A DNA stretch of 64,000 bases from Streptomyces filamentosus (lineage in GTDB: Bacteria > Actinomycetota > Actinomycetes > Streptomycetales > Streptomycetaceae), in the NCBI RefSeq assembly GCF_014654895.1, contig NZ_BNBE01000004.1, forward strand, positions 1,178,001 through 1,242,000, given 5' to 3'. The notes beneath the pieces were generated by a model. It was not told the DNA's origin, did no database searches, and saw only the letters and a list, made by a program, of their open reading frames with translations. Made by a program: the position numbers and the translations under genes. This document shows positions 1 to 9,097 of the stretch, in pieces. How positions within the stretch are numbered: position 1 is the first letter of the stretch; each line of letters opens with the position of its first letter.

Positions 1-1680
1 GACGAGGAGCTGGCCGCCGAGGTGGCGACGGCGGCGGAGACCGCCCGCCGCCGGGGGAACAACGCGCTCGCCGCCGAACTGGCCCTGCTGGCGGCCGAGT
101 CGACGCCCGGACGGGACGGCGACCGGCGGATCGCGCGCCTCGTGGACGCGGCCGAGGAGGCGGCCAGGGCGGCCCGCGCCGACCTGGCGATGCGGGCCAC
201 CACCGACCTGCTCGCCCGGGACGCGTCCCCCGCCGACCGGGTGCGGGCCCGCCTCGCCGTCCTCGACACGGCCGGCCAGGGCCTCACCGACCTCGACGAC
301 ATGTACGTGCACGCCATGGAGGACTCGGAGGGCGAGACCGCGCTGCGGGCCGCCGTGCAGCTCCGGCTGGCCGTCAAGTACGTGCTGGCGGACGGCGATC
401 CGGAACGCTCCCGGACGGCGGCGATGGAATCCGCCGCGCTGGCCGCGTCGGTGGGCGACCCGCGCACGGCGGCGCAGGCGCTGACCGTGCAGGCGCGCAT
501 GGAGCGGGCGCTCGGCACGCCCGACGCGGAGAAGGTCCTCGCCCGGGCCCGGGAGCTGGAGCTGGCGGAGCGCCCGCTCGGCATCCGCAACGCCGCGCAG
601 ATCCTGACGATCCGTCACGCCCTCTTCGACGACCGGCTGACCGACGCCCGGGACGAACTGAACGCGCTGCTGCCGCTGGTGCAGCGGCGCGGCTCCGTCG
701 AGGACGCCATCGAGCTCTTCCGCACGCTCTCGGAGATCGAGTCGCGGATCGGCTCCTGCGCGGCGGCCCTGGCGCACGCGGGGCAGTCGCTCGCCCTCAC
801 CCTGGAGGCGGGTCTGTCGCCCGGCCCCGCCTGGTACGCGCTGGCGCTCGCCGAGACCGCGGGCGGCAGCCTGGGCCGGGCCGCGAGCTACGCGCGCCGC
901 AGCGTGCAGGCGTCGGAGGAGGAGGGCGACCGGGTCTTCCTCTCCCGCAGCCGGTACGCCCTCGGCCGGGTCCAGCTGGTCAACGGCGACGTGGCGGCGG
1001 CCCTGGAGACCCTGCGCCGGGTGCAGGCGGACGAGCGGGCGCAGTCGACGGTCGACCCGTCGATGCTGCGCTGGCACGAGGAGCTGGCGGAGGCGCTGCT
1101 CGCGCACGACGCGGTCGAGGAAGCGCTCGCGCTGCTCGCGGAGGTGCGGCCGGTGGCCGAACGGCTCGGCCGGTCCACGGTGTTGCTGGGCTGCGACCGG
1201 GCGCAGGCGCTGTGCCTGGCGGCGGAGGGCCGGACGGACGAGGCGGCGGAGCTGCTGACGCGGACGGCCGGCCGCTTCGCGGAGGCGGGGCTGCCGCTGG
1301 AGCAGGGCCGGGCGCTGATGGCGCTGGCCCGGGTGGAGCGCAAGCGGCGGCGGCGGTCGGCGGCGCAGGCCGCACTGCACGCGGCGGCCACGGTCTTCGA
1401 GCGGGCGGGGGCGGTGCCGTGGCTGGCGCTCGCCACGGAGGCGCCCGCCGGCGAGCTGCCGGGGACGGCGCAGGGCGGCGACGAGGCGCCGACGGCGCTG
1501 GCCTCGCTGACGGAGGCGGAGCTGCGGCTGGCCCGCCTGGTGGGCCAGGGCGCCTCGAACCAGGAGGCGGCGGCGAAGCTGTTCCTGAGCGTGAAGACCG
1601 TCGAGGCGCGGCTGACCCGCATCTACCAGAAGCTGGACGTGCGGTCCCGCTCCCAGCTGGCGACGGCGCTCCGCCCCTGA
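1..1680 (+). CDS. LuxR-family regulator, 3' portion
   Basis: The reading frame is open from the first base, so the gene starts upstream of the window. The visible 560 residues are alanine/leucine-rich helical repeats of TPR type. They end in a LuxR-type helix-turn-helix with the motifs LTEAELRLARL, GASNQEAAAKLFLSVKTVEARL and YQKLDVRSRSQLA. This architecture is typical of the C-terminal part of LAL or LuxR regulators, where a helical sensor region precedes DNA binding. The missing N-terminus may carry an ATPase (LAL) domain, which cannot be seen here. The gene converges on the next one with a 24-bp gap. Confidence 0.9.
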   Translation, partial: DEELAAEVATAAETARRRGNNALAAELALLAAESTPGRDGDRRIARLVDAAEEAARAARADLAMRATTDLLARDASPADRVRARLAVLDTAGQGLTDLDDMYVHAMEDSEGETALRAAVQLRLAVKYVLADGDPERSRTAAMESAALAASVGDPRTAAQALTVQARMERALGTPDAEKVLARARELELAERPLGIRNAAQILTIRHALFDDRLTDARDELNALLPLVQRRGSVEDAIELFRTLSEIESRIGSCAAALAHAGQSLALTLEAGLSPGPAWYALALAETAGGSLGRAASYARRSVQASEEEGDRVFLSRSRYALGRVQLVNGDVAAALETLRRVQADERAQSTVDPSMLRWHEELAEALLAHDAVEEALALLAEVRPVAERLGRSTVLLGCDRAQALCLAAEGRTDEAAELLTRTAGRFAEAGLPLEQGRALMALARVERKRRRRSAAQAALHAAATVFERAGAVPWLALATEAPAGELPGTAQGGDEAPTALASLTEAELRLARLVGQGASNQEAAAKLFLSVKTVEARLTRIYQKLDVRSRSQLATALRP

Positions 1681-1704
1681 CCCGGGCGGAGCGCGCCGCG
1701 CCCG

Positions 1705-2361
1705 TCAGCCGCGGTGGACGGTCACGTACGCCCCGCGCGCGGCGCCCCCGGCCGGGGTCCACTCCGCGGTGACCCGGCCGAGGACCTCGCCGTCGGTGTC
1801 ACCCCCGACCCGCAGCACCCGGTGGAAGCGCAGCACCAGGGGCTCGCCGCCGGACGCGCGGACGCGGACGTCGGTGCGGTCGGCGCCGTCCGAGACCTCC
1901 AGCACCTCGACCGCTCCGGCGACGGCCGCCGCCGGGTCGAGGGCGGCGGCGACGGTCGGGTCGGCGGCGTCGCTGACGGACTGCTGCTGCGGGACGGCGC
2001 GCCCGGCGAGGAGCGCGTACAACTCGCCGACGAGCACCGGGTCGTGGGCCCCGTCGTAGATCCAGCGGGTGCCGAGCACCCCGTGCTCGGAGGTCCCGAT
2101 GAGCGCGTCCTCCGCCCCTTCGAGCGGCTTGTCCCGGTACGTCATCGGCACCAGGTACGCGACGGCGTCCGCGCCCTCCCCGTCCGTGACGGCCATGAAC
2201 TCCACGCCCACTTCGCCCGCGGGGTCGTCGAGCCGGAACCCGCCGGCCCTCACCGGCTCCGGTCCCCGCTCCCCGTCGGCGTACCACGCGCGGGTCGGCA
2301 GCCAGGCGGCGAGCAGTTCCAGCTTGGTCGGCCGCATCGTGGTGCGGTGGATCTGGGCCAT
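1705..2361 (-). CDS. Maltokinase N-terminal cap-like protein
   Basis: A 218-residue soluble protein with an ATG start 10 nt after AAGGAG. It resembles the stand-alone form of the N-terminal cap domain of maltokinases: a conserved GVEFMAVTD strand, a LVPMTYRDKPL segment, a GTSEHGVLGTRWIYDG segment and a DPVLVGELYALL helix. The kinase domain is absent, so no phosphotransfer can be assigned. In Streptomyces genomes such proteins are often labelled as alpha-glucan-related. A role in trehalose/glycogen metabolism is inference from the fold only. It is transcribed divergently from nothing obvious and converges on the LuxR gene. Confidence 0.6.
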   Translation of the reverse strand: MAQIHRTTMRPTKLELLAAWLPTRAWYADGERGPEPVRAGGFRLDDPAGEVGVEFMAVTDGEGADAVAYLVPMTYRDKPLEGAEDALIGTSEHGVLGTRWIYDGAHDPVLVGELYALLAGRAVPQQQSVSDAADPTVAAALDPAAAVAGAVEVLEVSDGADRTDVRVRASGGEPLVLRFHRVLRVGGDTDGEVLGRVTAEWTPAGGAARGAYVTVHRG

Positions 2362-2428
2362 GGGCGGCTCGCTCCTTACGTCTCCGGACAGGCGACCGCC
2401 AACGTAACAGAGCCGTCGGACACGGCGA

Positions 2429-3706
2429 TCAGCCGCCGAGGACGGCCGTCACGGGGCCTTCGGGGCGGACGGTGAGGCCGTAGGCGGTGCGGTCGGGGAC
2501 GGAGCGGAGGCGGGGGACGGGGCCGGGCAGCAGGTGTTCGAGGAGGGTGACGGTCTCGCGGAGGGCGAACTGGAGGCCGAGGCAGGCACGGGGGCCGAGG
2601 CCGAAGGGGAGGTAGGCGCCGGGGTGTCCGGGCCTGCGGCCGGGGGTGGTGAAGCGGGCGGGGTCGAAGTGCTCCGGTTCCGGCCAGAGTTCGGGGTCGC
2701 GGTGGGTGAGGTGGGGGCAGACGAGGAGGTCGGTCCCGGCGGGTAGTTCGTGCCCGGCGAGGGTGTCGGCCCCGGGGGCGTGCCGGGGCAGGATCCAGGC
2801 GGAGGGGTAGAGGCGCAGGGTCTCGTGGACGAGGGTCTGGACGGCCCGCTGCCGTTCGGGCGAGCCCTCGGGTCCGGCGGCGAGCGCCCGGTCGCGGGCC
2901 TCCGGGTGCCGGTCGAGGAGGAGGTACAGCCAGGTCAGGGTGGTGGCGGTGGTCTCGTGTCCGGCCATGAGGAGGGTGACGAGTTCGTCGCGGATCAGCC
3001 GGTCGGTGTACTCGGGCCGGGCGCCGCCCGCCTCGACGAGGACGTGCAGCAGGCCGGGGCCCTCCGGTCCGGCGCCGGTGGCCCGGGCGGCGCGGACGGC
3101 CCGTTCGGCGACGGCGTCGATGCGGGCGATGTCGGCGGCGACGGCCGCCTGCGCGGCGACCGCGTCCGTGGGCAGGCTCGGCAGCGCGGCCACCACCCCG
3201 GCGACGGAGGCGAGTTCGGCCTCGGTGCCGGGGTCCAGCGGATGTCCGGTCAGGGCGCGCCAGACGGTGTCGAGGGCGAAGCGGCGCATCTCGTCACCGA
3301 GGTCGAAGACCTCCCCCGTGCGGGCGTACGCCTCCCAGCGGGCGGCGGTCACGCGCGCGGCGGCGGTGATCCGACGCTCGTACCGGCGCATGCCGGTGCC
3401 GGTGAACTGGGACTGGAGCAGCCGCCGTTGGCGCTGCCAGGCGTCCCCGGTGGCGGAGAGGACGCCGTCGCCGACGAGGATCCGGGCGCGGTGGGAGCGC
3501 TTGACGTACCGGTCGGGGTGGAGGGCCAGGACGTGCCGGACGGCGTCGGGGTCGGTGACGAGGACGGTCGCCCCGCCTCCGGGCCCGGTGCGGAAGGCAC
3601 CGACCCCGCCGAGCCGTTCCCGGACGAGGGCGAGGAGGTCGACCAGTGCGCCGCCGTCGGCCCGCCACCGCGCGACGAGTCCGGGATCGAGTTCGGGGAC
3701 GGCCAC
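2429..3706 (-). CDS. Cytochrome P450
   Basis: About 425 residues, a normal length for a bacterial P450. The I-helix oxygen-binding motif AGHETTATT, the K-helix ExxR (ETLRLYPS) and the haem-binding loop FGLGPRACLG with its cysteine ligand are all present. The protein should therefore be a catalytically complete haem monooxygenase; its redox partner and substrate are not evident. The frame extends to a GTG at 3733, but the GTG at 3706 sits 7 nt after AGGAG and gives a better start. No ferredoxin gene is adjacent and the gene is not next to the conservon, so it is not an evident cvnE. Confidence 0.9.
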   Translation of the reverse strand: MAVPELDPGLVARWRADGGALVDLLALVRERLGGVGAFRTGPGGGATVLVTDPDAVRHVLALHPDRYVKRSHRARILVGDGVLSATGDAWQRQRRLLQSQFTGTGMRRYERRITAAARVTAARWEAYARTGEVFDLGDEMRRFALDTVWRALTGHPLDPGTEAELASVAGVVAALPSLPTDAVAAQAAVAADIARIDAVAERAVRAARATGAGPEGPGLLHVLVEAGGARPEYTDRLIRDELVTLLMAGHETTATTLTWLYLLLDRHPEARDRALAAGPEGSPERQRAVQTLVHETLRLYPSAWILPRHAPGADTLAGHELPAGTDLLVCPHLTHRDPELWPEPEHFDPARFTTPGRRPGHPGAYLPFGLGPRACLGLQFALRETVTLLEHLLPGPVPRLRSVPDRTAYGLTVRPEGPVTAVLGG

Positions 3707-4161
3707 GGAGCGGCTCCTGTTCGGCGTCCGCACGCCCTGGCGCGCGGGGTGGCGGTGGCACGGTCGTCCCGACCTTAGGGGCGCGACCCCGGTGGGCGAC
3801 AGCGGCGCTTCGGCCGCGCGGGGCGGCCGTGACGCGAAGTGGACCTTGTTCGGGGCGCGTTCGGATGCCCTCGGGGGCGCACGCGGGGGCGCCCGGTGCG
3901 CGTGCGGGCGCGTCCGGTGCGCGTGCGGGGCCTGCCCGGGGTGTGCGTCCTGGCCGTGCGGCGCGCGCGTCCGGGTTCTTCGGCGCGTGCGTGGGGGTGC
4001 GGTCCGGGGCGTGTTCCGGCGGGCGGTGCGGGGACGTGCCGCACCGCGCTCGGAGCCGTACGGGATCCGTCCGTTCCGTTGACGCGCCCGCGACCGTAAG
4101 GAAGCCTTCCTAACAACCGGATCGTCCGGCCGTCCCCGTCCCGCAGAGGAGACGACCCACC
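3707..4161. other. Divergent intergenic region, no gene seen
   Basis: A 455-bp spacer between the P450 and the divergent secreted beta-helix protein. Between 3850 and 4030 it is an unusually repetitive run of GTGCGCGTGCGGG-like words with no convincing coding frame. The right end carries the 4099-4111 palindrome and a GAGGAG ribosome-binding site before the ATG at 4162. Confidence 0.5.
4097..4113. promoter_or_regulatory. Operator-like palindrome upstream of CBM2 protein
   Basis: AGGAAG-C-CTTCCT (4099-4111), flanked by TA/AA, is a perfect inverted repeat 50 bp before the start codon of the secreted carbohydrate-binding protein. Similar TTAGGAAA/TTTCCTAA-type palindromes occur upstream of Streptomyces polysaccharide-hydrolase genes as repressor sites. 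Which regulator binds here is unknown. Confidence 0.5.
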
Positions 4162-5631
4162 ATGCGCAGAGCGATTCCGGGCGCGGCCGCGACGGCCGTC
4201 GCCTTCCTGGTCGCCGCCGGGCTGCTGACCCCGTCGGCCCGCGCCGACTCCCCGGCCCTCACCGCCACGGTCGCCCGGGCGAGCGTCTGGAGCAGCGGTT
4301 ACGGCGCCGACGTGACCGTGACGAACGGCGGGGACGCCCCCGCGAGCGGCTGGACGGTCGAGTTCGACCTGCCGGAGGGCACGGCGGTCAGCAGCCACTG
4401 GTCGGCGGTGAAGACCCAGAACGGCCGGCACTACACCTTCACCAACGTCTCCTGGAACGGCACGGTCGCGCCGGGCGCGGCGCAGTCCTTCGGCTTCAAC
4501 GCGAGCGGCCTCGGCCTCCCGCTCAACTGCACGGTCAACGGCGCCCCTTGCCAGGGCGGCACTCCCACGCCGACCCCCACACCGACCCCCACTCCGACAC
4601 CCACGCCGAGCCCGACGCCCACGCCCACCGCCACGTCCACGTCCGTCCCGCCCGCCGGGCCCGTCGTCGACGTCGGCACCGCCGCGGAGCTCCGTGCCGC
4701 GCTGGCCTCGGCGGAGCCCGGGCAGACGATCCGGCTGGCCCCCGGCGAGTACCGGGGCTCCTTCGTCGCGCAGCGGCCCGGCACGGCGGAGCGGCCGGTG
4801 ACGCTGACCGGACCGCGCACGGCGGTGCTCGTCAACGACGGGCCGTCCGGCAGCGGCCCGTCCTGCCCTGTCCCCACCGCCGGCTGGGACCCCGGCTACG
4901 GCCTGTGGCTGTACCGGGCTCCGTACTGGAACCTGACGGGGTTCACCGTCCGGGACTCCAAGAAGGGCGTGGTCGTCGACGCCTCCCCGCACGTGACGGC
5001 GGACGGGCTGTACGTGCACCACGTGGAGGAGGAGGGCGTGCACTTCCGCCGCTCCTCGGCGGACGGCGTGCTCCGCGGCTCGGTGGTCGAGGAGACGGGC
5101 CTGGTCCAGCCCGGGTACGGCGAGGGCGTGTACATCGGCTCGGCGGGCTCCAACTGGGGCTGCCACGGCAACGAGGGCGGCGCCGACCGTTCGGACCGGG
5201 TGCGGGTGGAGGACAACCGGATCGGCCCGAACGTCGCCGCCGAGGCGATCGACGTCAAGGAGGGCACCTTCGGCGGGATCATCCGCGGCAACACCTTCGA
5301 CGGGCGCGGGATCAGCGGGCAGAACTCGGCGGACTCGTGGATCGACGTGAAGGGCGTCGACTACCTCATCGAGGACAACACCGGCACCTTCGCCGCGCCG
5401 GGCACCTTCGCCAACGGCTACGAGACGCACAACCCGGCCACCACCCCGGCCTTCCCGAACGGCTGCGGCAACGTGTGGCGCGGCAACTCCTCGGACCTGG
5501 GCGGGGTCGGCGCGTACGCGATCCGGATCACCTCGACGTCCAAGTGCCCGGGACGGCTCAACGTCGTGCACGCCTCGAACACGGTCCGGGGCGCCACGAG
5601 CGGCCTGACCAACATCGCCGTCACCCCGTGA
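4162..5631 (+). CDS. Secreted CBM2-linked right-handed beta-helix protein
   Basis: A 489-residue exported protein. Residues 1-28 form a Sec-type signal peptide (MRRA, hydrophobic core, ARADS cleavage region). Residues 30-130 look like a family 2 carbohydrate-binding module (WSSGYGADVTVTNGG, SGWTVEFDLP, FGFNASG, and a C-terminal Cys pair NC...PC). A Thr-Pro linker of about 30 residues follows, then a right-handed parallel beta-helix of the pectate-lyase/polysaccharide-lyase type (TVRDSKKGVVV, DNRIGPN, RGNTF) to the C-terminus. The module pairing suggests an extracellular enzyme acting on plant cell-wall polysaccharide. No catalytic residue can be assigned with confidence. The start follows GAGGAG by 9 nt. 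Confidence 0.85.
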   Translation: MRRAIPGAAATAVAFLVAAGLLTPSARADSPALTATVARASVWSSGYGADVTVTNGGDAPASGWTVEFDLPEGTAVSSHWSAVKTQNGRHYTFTNVSWNGTVAPGAAQSFGFNASGLGLPLNCTVNGAPCQGGTPTPTPTPTPTPTPTPSPTPTPTATSTSVPPAGPVVDVGTAAELRAALASAEPGQTIRLAPGEYRGSFVAQRPGTAERPVTLTGPRTAVLVNDGPSGSGPSCPVPTAGWDPGYGLWLYRAPYWNLTGFTVRDSKKGVVVDASPHVTADGLYVHHVEEEGVHFRRSSADGVLRGSVVEETGLVQPGYGEGVYIGSAGSNWGCHGNEGGADRSDRVRVEDNRIGPNVAAEAIDVKEGTFGGIIRGNTFDGRGISGQNSADSWIDVKGVDYLIEDNTGTFAAPGTFANGYETHNPATTPAFPNGCGNVWRGNSSDLGGVGAYAIRITSTSKCPGRLNVVHASNTVRGATSGLTNIAVTP

Positions 5632-5821
5632 GTCCCCATGGCCCCCGGTCCGGAAGCGTCGGCGGGCGGGTGACGCGCCCGCACGCCGCGCGTCCGGGGC
5701 GGACGCCGGGTGACCCGGTCCCGGACGCCGGATGACGCGCCCGGTCGGTACTCCGGCCCTCACGTCCCGGGGAGGGGGCAGCACGCGGGACCCGGCACGT
5801 CCGGGCCGTGGCGGGAAAGTC

Positions 5822-5835
5822 TGAATGGTGGTTCA
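5822..5835. promoter_or_regulatory. Putative TetR operator
   Basis: TGAA-TGGTGG-TTCA is an inverted repeat 8 nt before the ATG of the TetR gene. Its position over the start region is typical of autoregulatory TetR operators and could also explain a leaderless transcript, since no ribosome-binding site is seen. Confidence 0.4.
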
Positions 5836-5843
5836 CTCCTTCC

Positions 5844-6446
5844 ATGGCCTACCGCAAGACCCCCGCCGAGGTCCGCCGTCTCGAAGCGGCCCGGGAGCAC
5901 CTGATCGCCTGCGCCACCTCGGTCGTCGCCGAGGTGGGCTGGTCGCAGGCGTCCGTGACGGCCGTCGCCGACGCCGCCGGGATCGCGGCCGGCTCGGTCT
6001 ACCAGCACTTCCCCTCCAAGGCGGCGCTCGCCGTGGAGGTCTTCCGGCGCGCCGCCGGGCGCGAGGTGGAGGTGCTCGGCGAGGTCCTGGCCGCGCCCGG
6101 CGACCCGGTCGACCGGCTCGGCCGCGGCATCCGGGTCTTCGCCCGCCGCGCCCTGGAGAACCGCGGCCTCGCCCACGCCCTGCTGGCCGCCCCTGCCGAA
6201 CCCGCCGTCGGCGCCGAACGGCTCGACTTCCGGCGCCGCTACCGCGCGCTCTTCGCCGCGGTGGTCCGCGAGGGGATCGCGGAGGGGGCGCTGCCCGAGC
6301 AGGACGGCGAGATCACCGCCGCCGCCCTCACCGGCGCCGTGGGCGAGGTCCTGGTCGACCCGCTCGGCTCCCCCGGCGGCCCCACCACCGAGGCCCTCCT
6401 CGACGAACTGACCGCTCTGGCCCTGCGCTGCGCGGGCGCCCCCTGA
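5844..6446 (+). CDS. TetR/AcrR-family regulator
   Basis: A 200-residue regulator starting MAYRKTPAEV. Residues 12-60 are the TetR helix-turn-helix (VVAEVGWSQASVTAVADAAGIAAGSVYQHFPSKAALAVEVF). The rest is the all-helical ligand-binding and dimerisation half. An in-frame upstream start at 5808 is possible, but ATG 5844 matches the family N-terminus. It is followed in the same direction by an AidB-like gene 101 bp downstream, making that gene a plausible target. Confidence 0.9.
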   Translation: MAYRKTPAEVRRLEAAREHLIACATSVVAEVGWSQASVTAVADAAGIAAGSVYQHFPSKAALAVEVFRRAAGREVEVLGEVLAAPGDPVDRLGRGIRVFARRALENRGLAHALLAAPAEPAVGAERLDFRRRYRALFAAVVREGIAEGALPEQDGEITAAALTGAVGEVLVDPLGSPGGPTTEALLDELTALALRCAGAP

Positions 6447-6547
6447 GCCCCCGCCCCGCCACCCTCCCCGCGTCCGCGCCCTGCCCCTCCCCGCGTCCGC
6501 CTCCCGCACCGCTCGCCCCGTCCCGACTCGCCCTCGGAGCAGCCACC

Positions 6548-8215
6548 GTGACCACCACCGCCGCCACCTCCCCCCTCGCCTCCGCCCCCTCCGCCACGAC
6601 GCACACCGTCACCAACCAGCCCCCGCCGCTGACCGGCCACGACGCCGCGGCCGACCCGGTGCTGCTCGAAGGCGTCGAGCGGGAGGGCGCCGGATGGCAC
6701 CTGGAGGACCTGCACCGACTCGGCCGGGTGGTCGGCGGCGAGGAGGCGCAGCACTGGGCGGACCAGGCCAACCGCCACGAGCCCGAACTGCGCACCCACG
6801 ACCGGTACGGCAACCGGATCGACGAGGTCGAGTTCCACCCGGCCTACCACCGGCTGATGGACCTCTCCGTGGGCGAGGGCCTCGCCGGCGCCGCCTGGGC
6901 CGACGGACGGCCCGGCGCCCACGTCGCCCGCGCCGGCGGCTTCATGCTGGCCACGACGCTGGAGGCGGGCCACCTGTGCCCGGTCTCGATGACGTACGCC
7001 GTCGTCCCCGCCCTGCGGCACGCCCCCGAACTCGCCGCGGTGTACGAGCCGTTGCTCACCAGCCGGTCGTACGACCCCGGGCTGCGCGCCCCGGCGGGCA
7101 AGCGCGGCCTCCTCGCGGGCATGGGCATGACCGAGAAGCAGGGCGGCAGCGACGTCCGCGCCAACACCACCACCGCCACCGAACTCCCGGACGGCACCTG
7201 GCGGTTGCGCGGCCACAAGTGGTTCACCAGCGCGCCGATGAACGATCTCTTCCTCGTCCTCGCCCAGGCGCCGGGCGGCCTGTCCTGCTTCCTCGTCCCG
7301 CGCGTGCTGCCGGACGGCGGCCGCAACACCTTCCGCATCCAGCGGCTCAAGGACAAGCTCGGCAACCGCTCCAACGCCAGCAGCGAGCCGGAGTTCGACG
7401 ACACGGTGGCCTGGCTGGTCGGCGCCGAGGGCAAGGGGGTGCGGACCATCATCGACATGGTGACGATGACGCGCCTGGACTGCGTGCTCGGCTCCGCGGG
7501 CGGGATCCGCGCCGCCCTCGCCCAGGCCGCCCACCACGCCCGCCACCGCTCCGCCTTCGGCGCCCGGCTGATCGACCAGCCGCTGATGCGGAACGTCCTC
7601 GCCGACCTGGCACTGGAGTCGGAGGCCGCCACCACGCTCGGCCTGCGGCTGGCCGGCGCGGCGGACCGCGCCCGGCTCGGCGACGAGGGCGAGCGCGCCT
7701 TCCTGCGCCTGGCCACCGCCGTCGGCAAGTACTGGGTGTGCAAGCGACAGCCCGCCGCCGTGGCCGAGGCCCTGGAATGCCTCGGCGGAAACGGTTATGA
7801 CGAGGCATCAGGCATGCCGCGCATGTACCGCGAGGCCCCGCTCAACAGCATCTGGGAGGGCTCCGGCAACGTCAGCGCCCTGGACCTGCTGCGCGCCCTG
7901 GCCCGCGAACCGGAGGCCCTGGAGGCGTTCCGCACCGAGGTCGACGCGGCGGCCGGCGGCGACGCGCGGCTCGACGCCGCCTGGACCGGACTCCAGGGCG
8001 AGCTGCGACTCACCGAGGACGCCCCGCTGCGCGCCCGCCGCGTCGCCGAGCGGGCCGCGCTGGTGCTCCAGGGCTCGCTGCTGGTCCGGCACGCGCCGGC
8101 GGCGGTGGCCGACGCGTTCTGCGCGTCCCGGCTCGCCGGGGACCAGGGCCTCGCCTTCGGCACCCTCCCGCCGGGCACGGACTTCGCGGGCCTGCTGACC
8201 CGCCTCCCGGCCTGA
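6548..8215 (+). CDS. aidB: AidB-like acyl-CoA dehydrogenase
   Basis: A 555-residue flavoprotein, close in length to E. coli AidB (541). The N-terminal extension (LTGHDAAADPVLLEGVEREG...) is the AidB-type adaptive domain. The acyl-CoA dehydrogenase core follows with MGMTEKQGGSDVRAN, HKWFTSAPMNDLF, ARHRSAFGARLIDQPLM and the C-terminal ECLGGNGYDEASGMPRMYREAPLNSIWEGSGNV. In E. coli AidB binds DNA and is induced by alkylation stress. Start GTG 6548 is 8 nt after GGAG and gives the expected N-terminus, although the frame extends further upstream. The TetR gene directly upstream may control it. Confidence 0.88.
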   Translation: MTTTAATSPLASAPSATTHTVTNQPPPLTGHDAAADPVLLEGVEREGAGWHLEDLHRLGRVVGGEEAQHWADQANRHEPELRTHDRYGNRIDEVEFHPAYHRLMDLSVGEGLAGAAWADGRPGAHVARAGGFMLATTLEAGHLCPVSMTYAVVPALRHAPELAAVYEPLLTSRSYDPGLRAPAGKRGLLAGMGMTEKQGGSDVRANTTTATELPDGTWRLRGHKWFTSAPMNDLFLVLAQAPGGLSCFLVPRVLPDGGRNTFRIQRLKDKLGNRSNASSEPEFDDTVAWLVGAEGKGVRTIIDMVTMTRLDCVLGSAGGIRAALAQAAHHARHRSAFGARLIDQPLMRNVLADLALESEAATTLGLRLAGAADRARLGDEGERAFLRLATAVGKYWVCKRQPAAVAEALECLGGNGYDEASGMPRMYREAPLNSIWEGSGNVSALDLLRALAREPEALEAFRTEVDAAAGGDARLDAAWTGLQGELRLTEDAPLRARRVAERAALVLQGSLLVRHAPAAVADAFCASRLAGDQGLAFGTLPPGTDFAGLLTRLPA

Positions 8216-8249
8216 CCGGTCAGGCGGTTCCCCCGAAGGCCCCGCCCCC

Positions 8250-8293
8250 GTCCCGGAAAGTTTTCCGCGGCGGGGGCGAATCCTTTCCGGGAC
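8250..8293. promoter_or_regulatory. Inverted repeat upstream of small peptide/ECF operon
   Basis: GTCCCGGAAAG (8250-8260) and CTTTCCGGGAC (8283-8293) are perfect 11-bp inverted repeats with a 22-bp spacer, 59 bp before the small membrane-protein gene. It can be read as a terminator of the aidB transcript or as an operator/promoter region of the ECF operon. There is no T-run. Confidence 0.4.
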
Positions 8294-8351
8294 CCGCCGT
8301 CTCCTATCCACGTACCGGTCACCCCGACCGGTCCCACCGGAAGGAGACACC

Positions 8352-8441
8352 ATGCTGATCACCGGCCTCGTCGTCGTCGGAGTCCTGCTGACCGGAGCGT
8401 GCGCCTGGCACCTGACGCGGCGGTACCGGAGCCGCGCCTGA
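8352..8441 (+). CDS. 29-residue single-pass membrane peptide
   Basis: A short ORF, MLITGLVVVGVLLTGACAWH followed by LTRRYRSRA, with a strong GGAAGGAGAC ribosome-binding site 5-6 nt upstream. It has one transmembrane helix of about 19 residues and a basic cytoplasmic-type tail (RRYRSR). It precedes the ECF sigma gene by 44 bp in the same direction, so it probably shares its transcript. No function is recognised. The clean Shine-Dalgarno and position argue that it is real. Confidence 0.6.
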   Translation: MLITGLVVVGVLLTGACAWHLTRRYRSRA

Positions 8442-8485
8442 TCCGCACCCGCCCCCGGATCCCGCAGAGTCACGAGGAAGAGCCC

Positions 8486-9097
8486 ATGAACCGCCCCTTC
8501 TCCTGGCCGGACGAGCGTCTGGTCAAGGCCGCCCAGGACGGCGACGTCGCCTCGCTCACCACCGTCGTCATGGAATCGCAGCCGCACGTCCGGAAGTTCG
8601 CCCTGTCGCTGTGCGCCTCCCCGCAGGACGCCGAGGACGCGGCACAGGAGGCGCTGCTCATCCTCTACCGGAAGATCGGCACCCTGCGGGCCACGGGCGC
8701 GCTCGCCTCGTGGATGTTCCGCATCGTGCGCAACGAATGCCTCCGGCAGGTCAGGCTGTTCGTCTCCCGGAGCGAGGAGACGGCGGCGGCCGGACCCGGG
8801 GCGGACGCGGAGCCGTCCGCCGAGGAGGCGGTCCTGCACCGGCTGGAGGCCCGGCGGATCGCCGCCGCCGTCGGGGCCCTGCCCCGGGAACAGCGGCAGG
8901 TCCTGGTCATGCGGGACGTGCAGGGCCTGCCCGGCAGGACCGTCGCCCGGACGCTCGGCCTGAGCGACGCCGCGATGAAGTCCCGGCTGCACCGGGCCCG
9001 CGCGGCCCTCCGCCGCTCCCTGACGGCCCCCGACACCCCGGCCGACCCGGCGGCCGGACACCCGGCCCCCTCCCCCGAAGGAGACCCGCAACCGTGA
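8486..9097 (+). CDS. ECF RNA polymerase sigma factor
   Basis: 203 residues. Sigma region 2 spans about residues 30-95 (DAEDAAQEALLILYRKI, GALASWMFRIVRNECLRQVR). Region 4 spans about 135-185 (LPREQRQVLVMRDVQGLPGRTVARTLGLSDAAMKSRLHRARAALRRSL). It should direct RNA polymerase to a stress- or envelope-related promoter set. Its stop overlaps the GTG of the next gene (GTGA), so the neighbour is translationally coupled and may be its partner. No classical ZAS anti-sigma gene is adjacent. ATG 8486 follows GAGGAAGAG. Confidence 0.9.
   Translation: MNRPFSWPDERLVKAAQDGDVASLTTVVMESQPHVRKFALSLCASPQDAEDAAQEALLILYRKIGTLRATGALASWMFRIVRNECLRQVRLFVSRSEETAAAGPGADAEPSAEEAVLHRLEARRIAAAVGALPREQRQVLVMRDVQGLPGRTVARTLGLSDAAMKSRLHRARAALRRSLTAPDTPADPAAGHPAPSPEGDPQP

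Noticed and set aside
2429..3706. P450 as the cvnE member of the conservon
   Set aside because: It lies 30 kb from cvnA-D and on an unrelated transcript.
4561..4640. CRISPR-like short repeats
   Set aside because: They encode a Thr-Pro linker, are contiguous and have no spacers.
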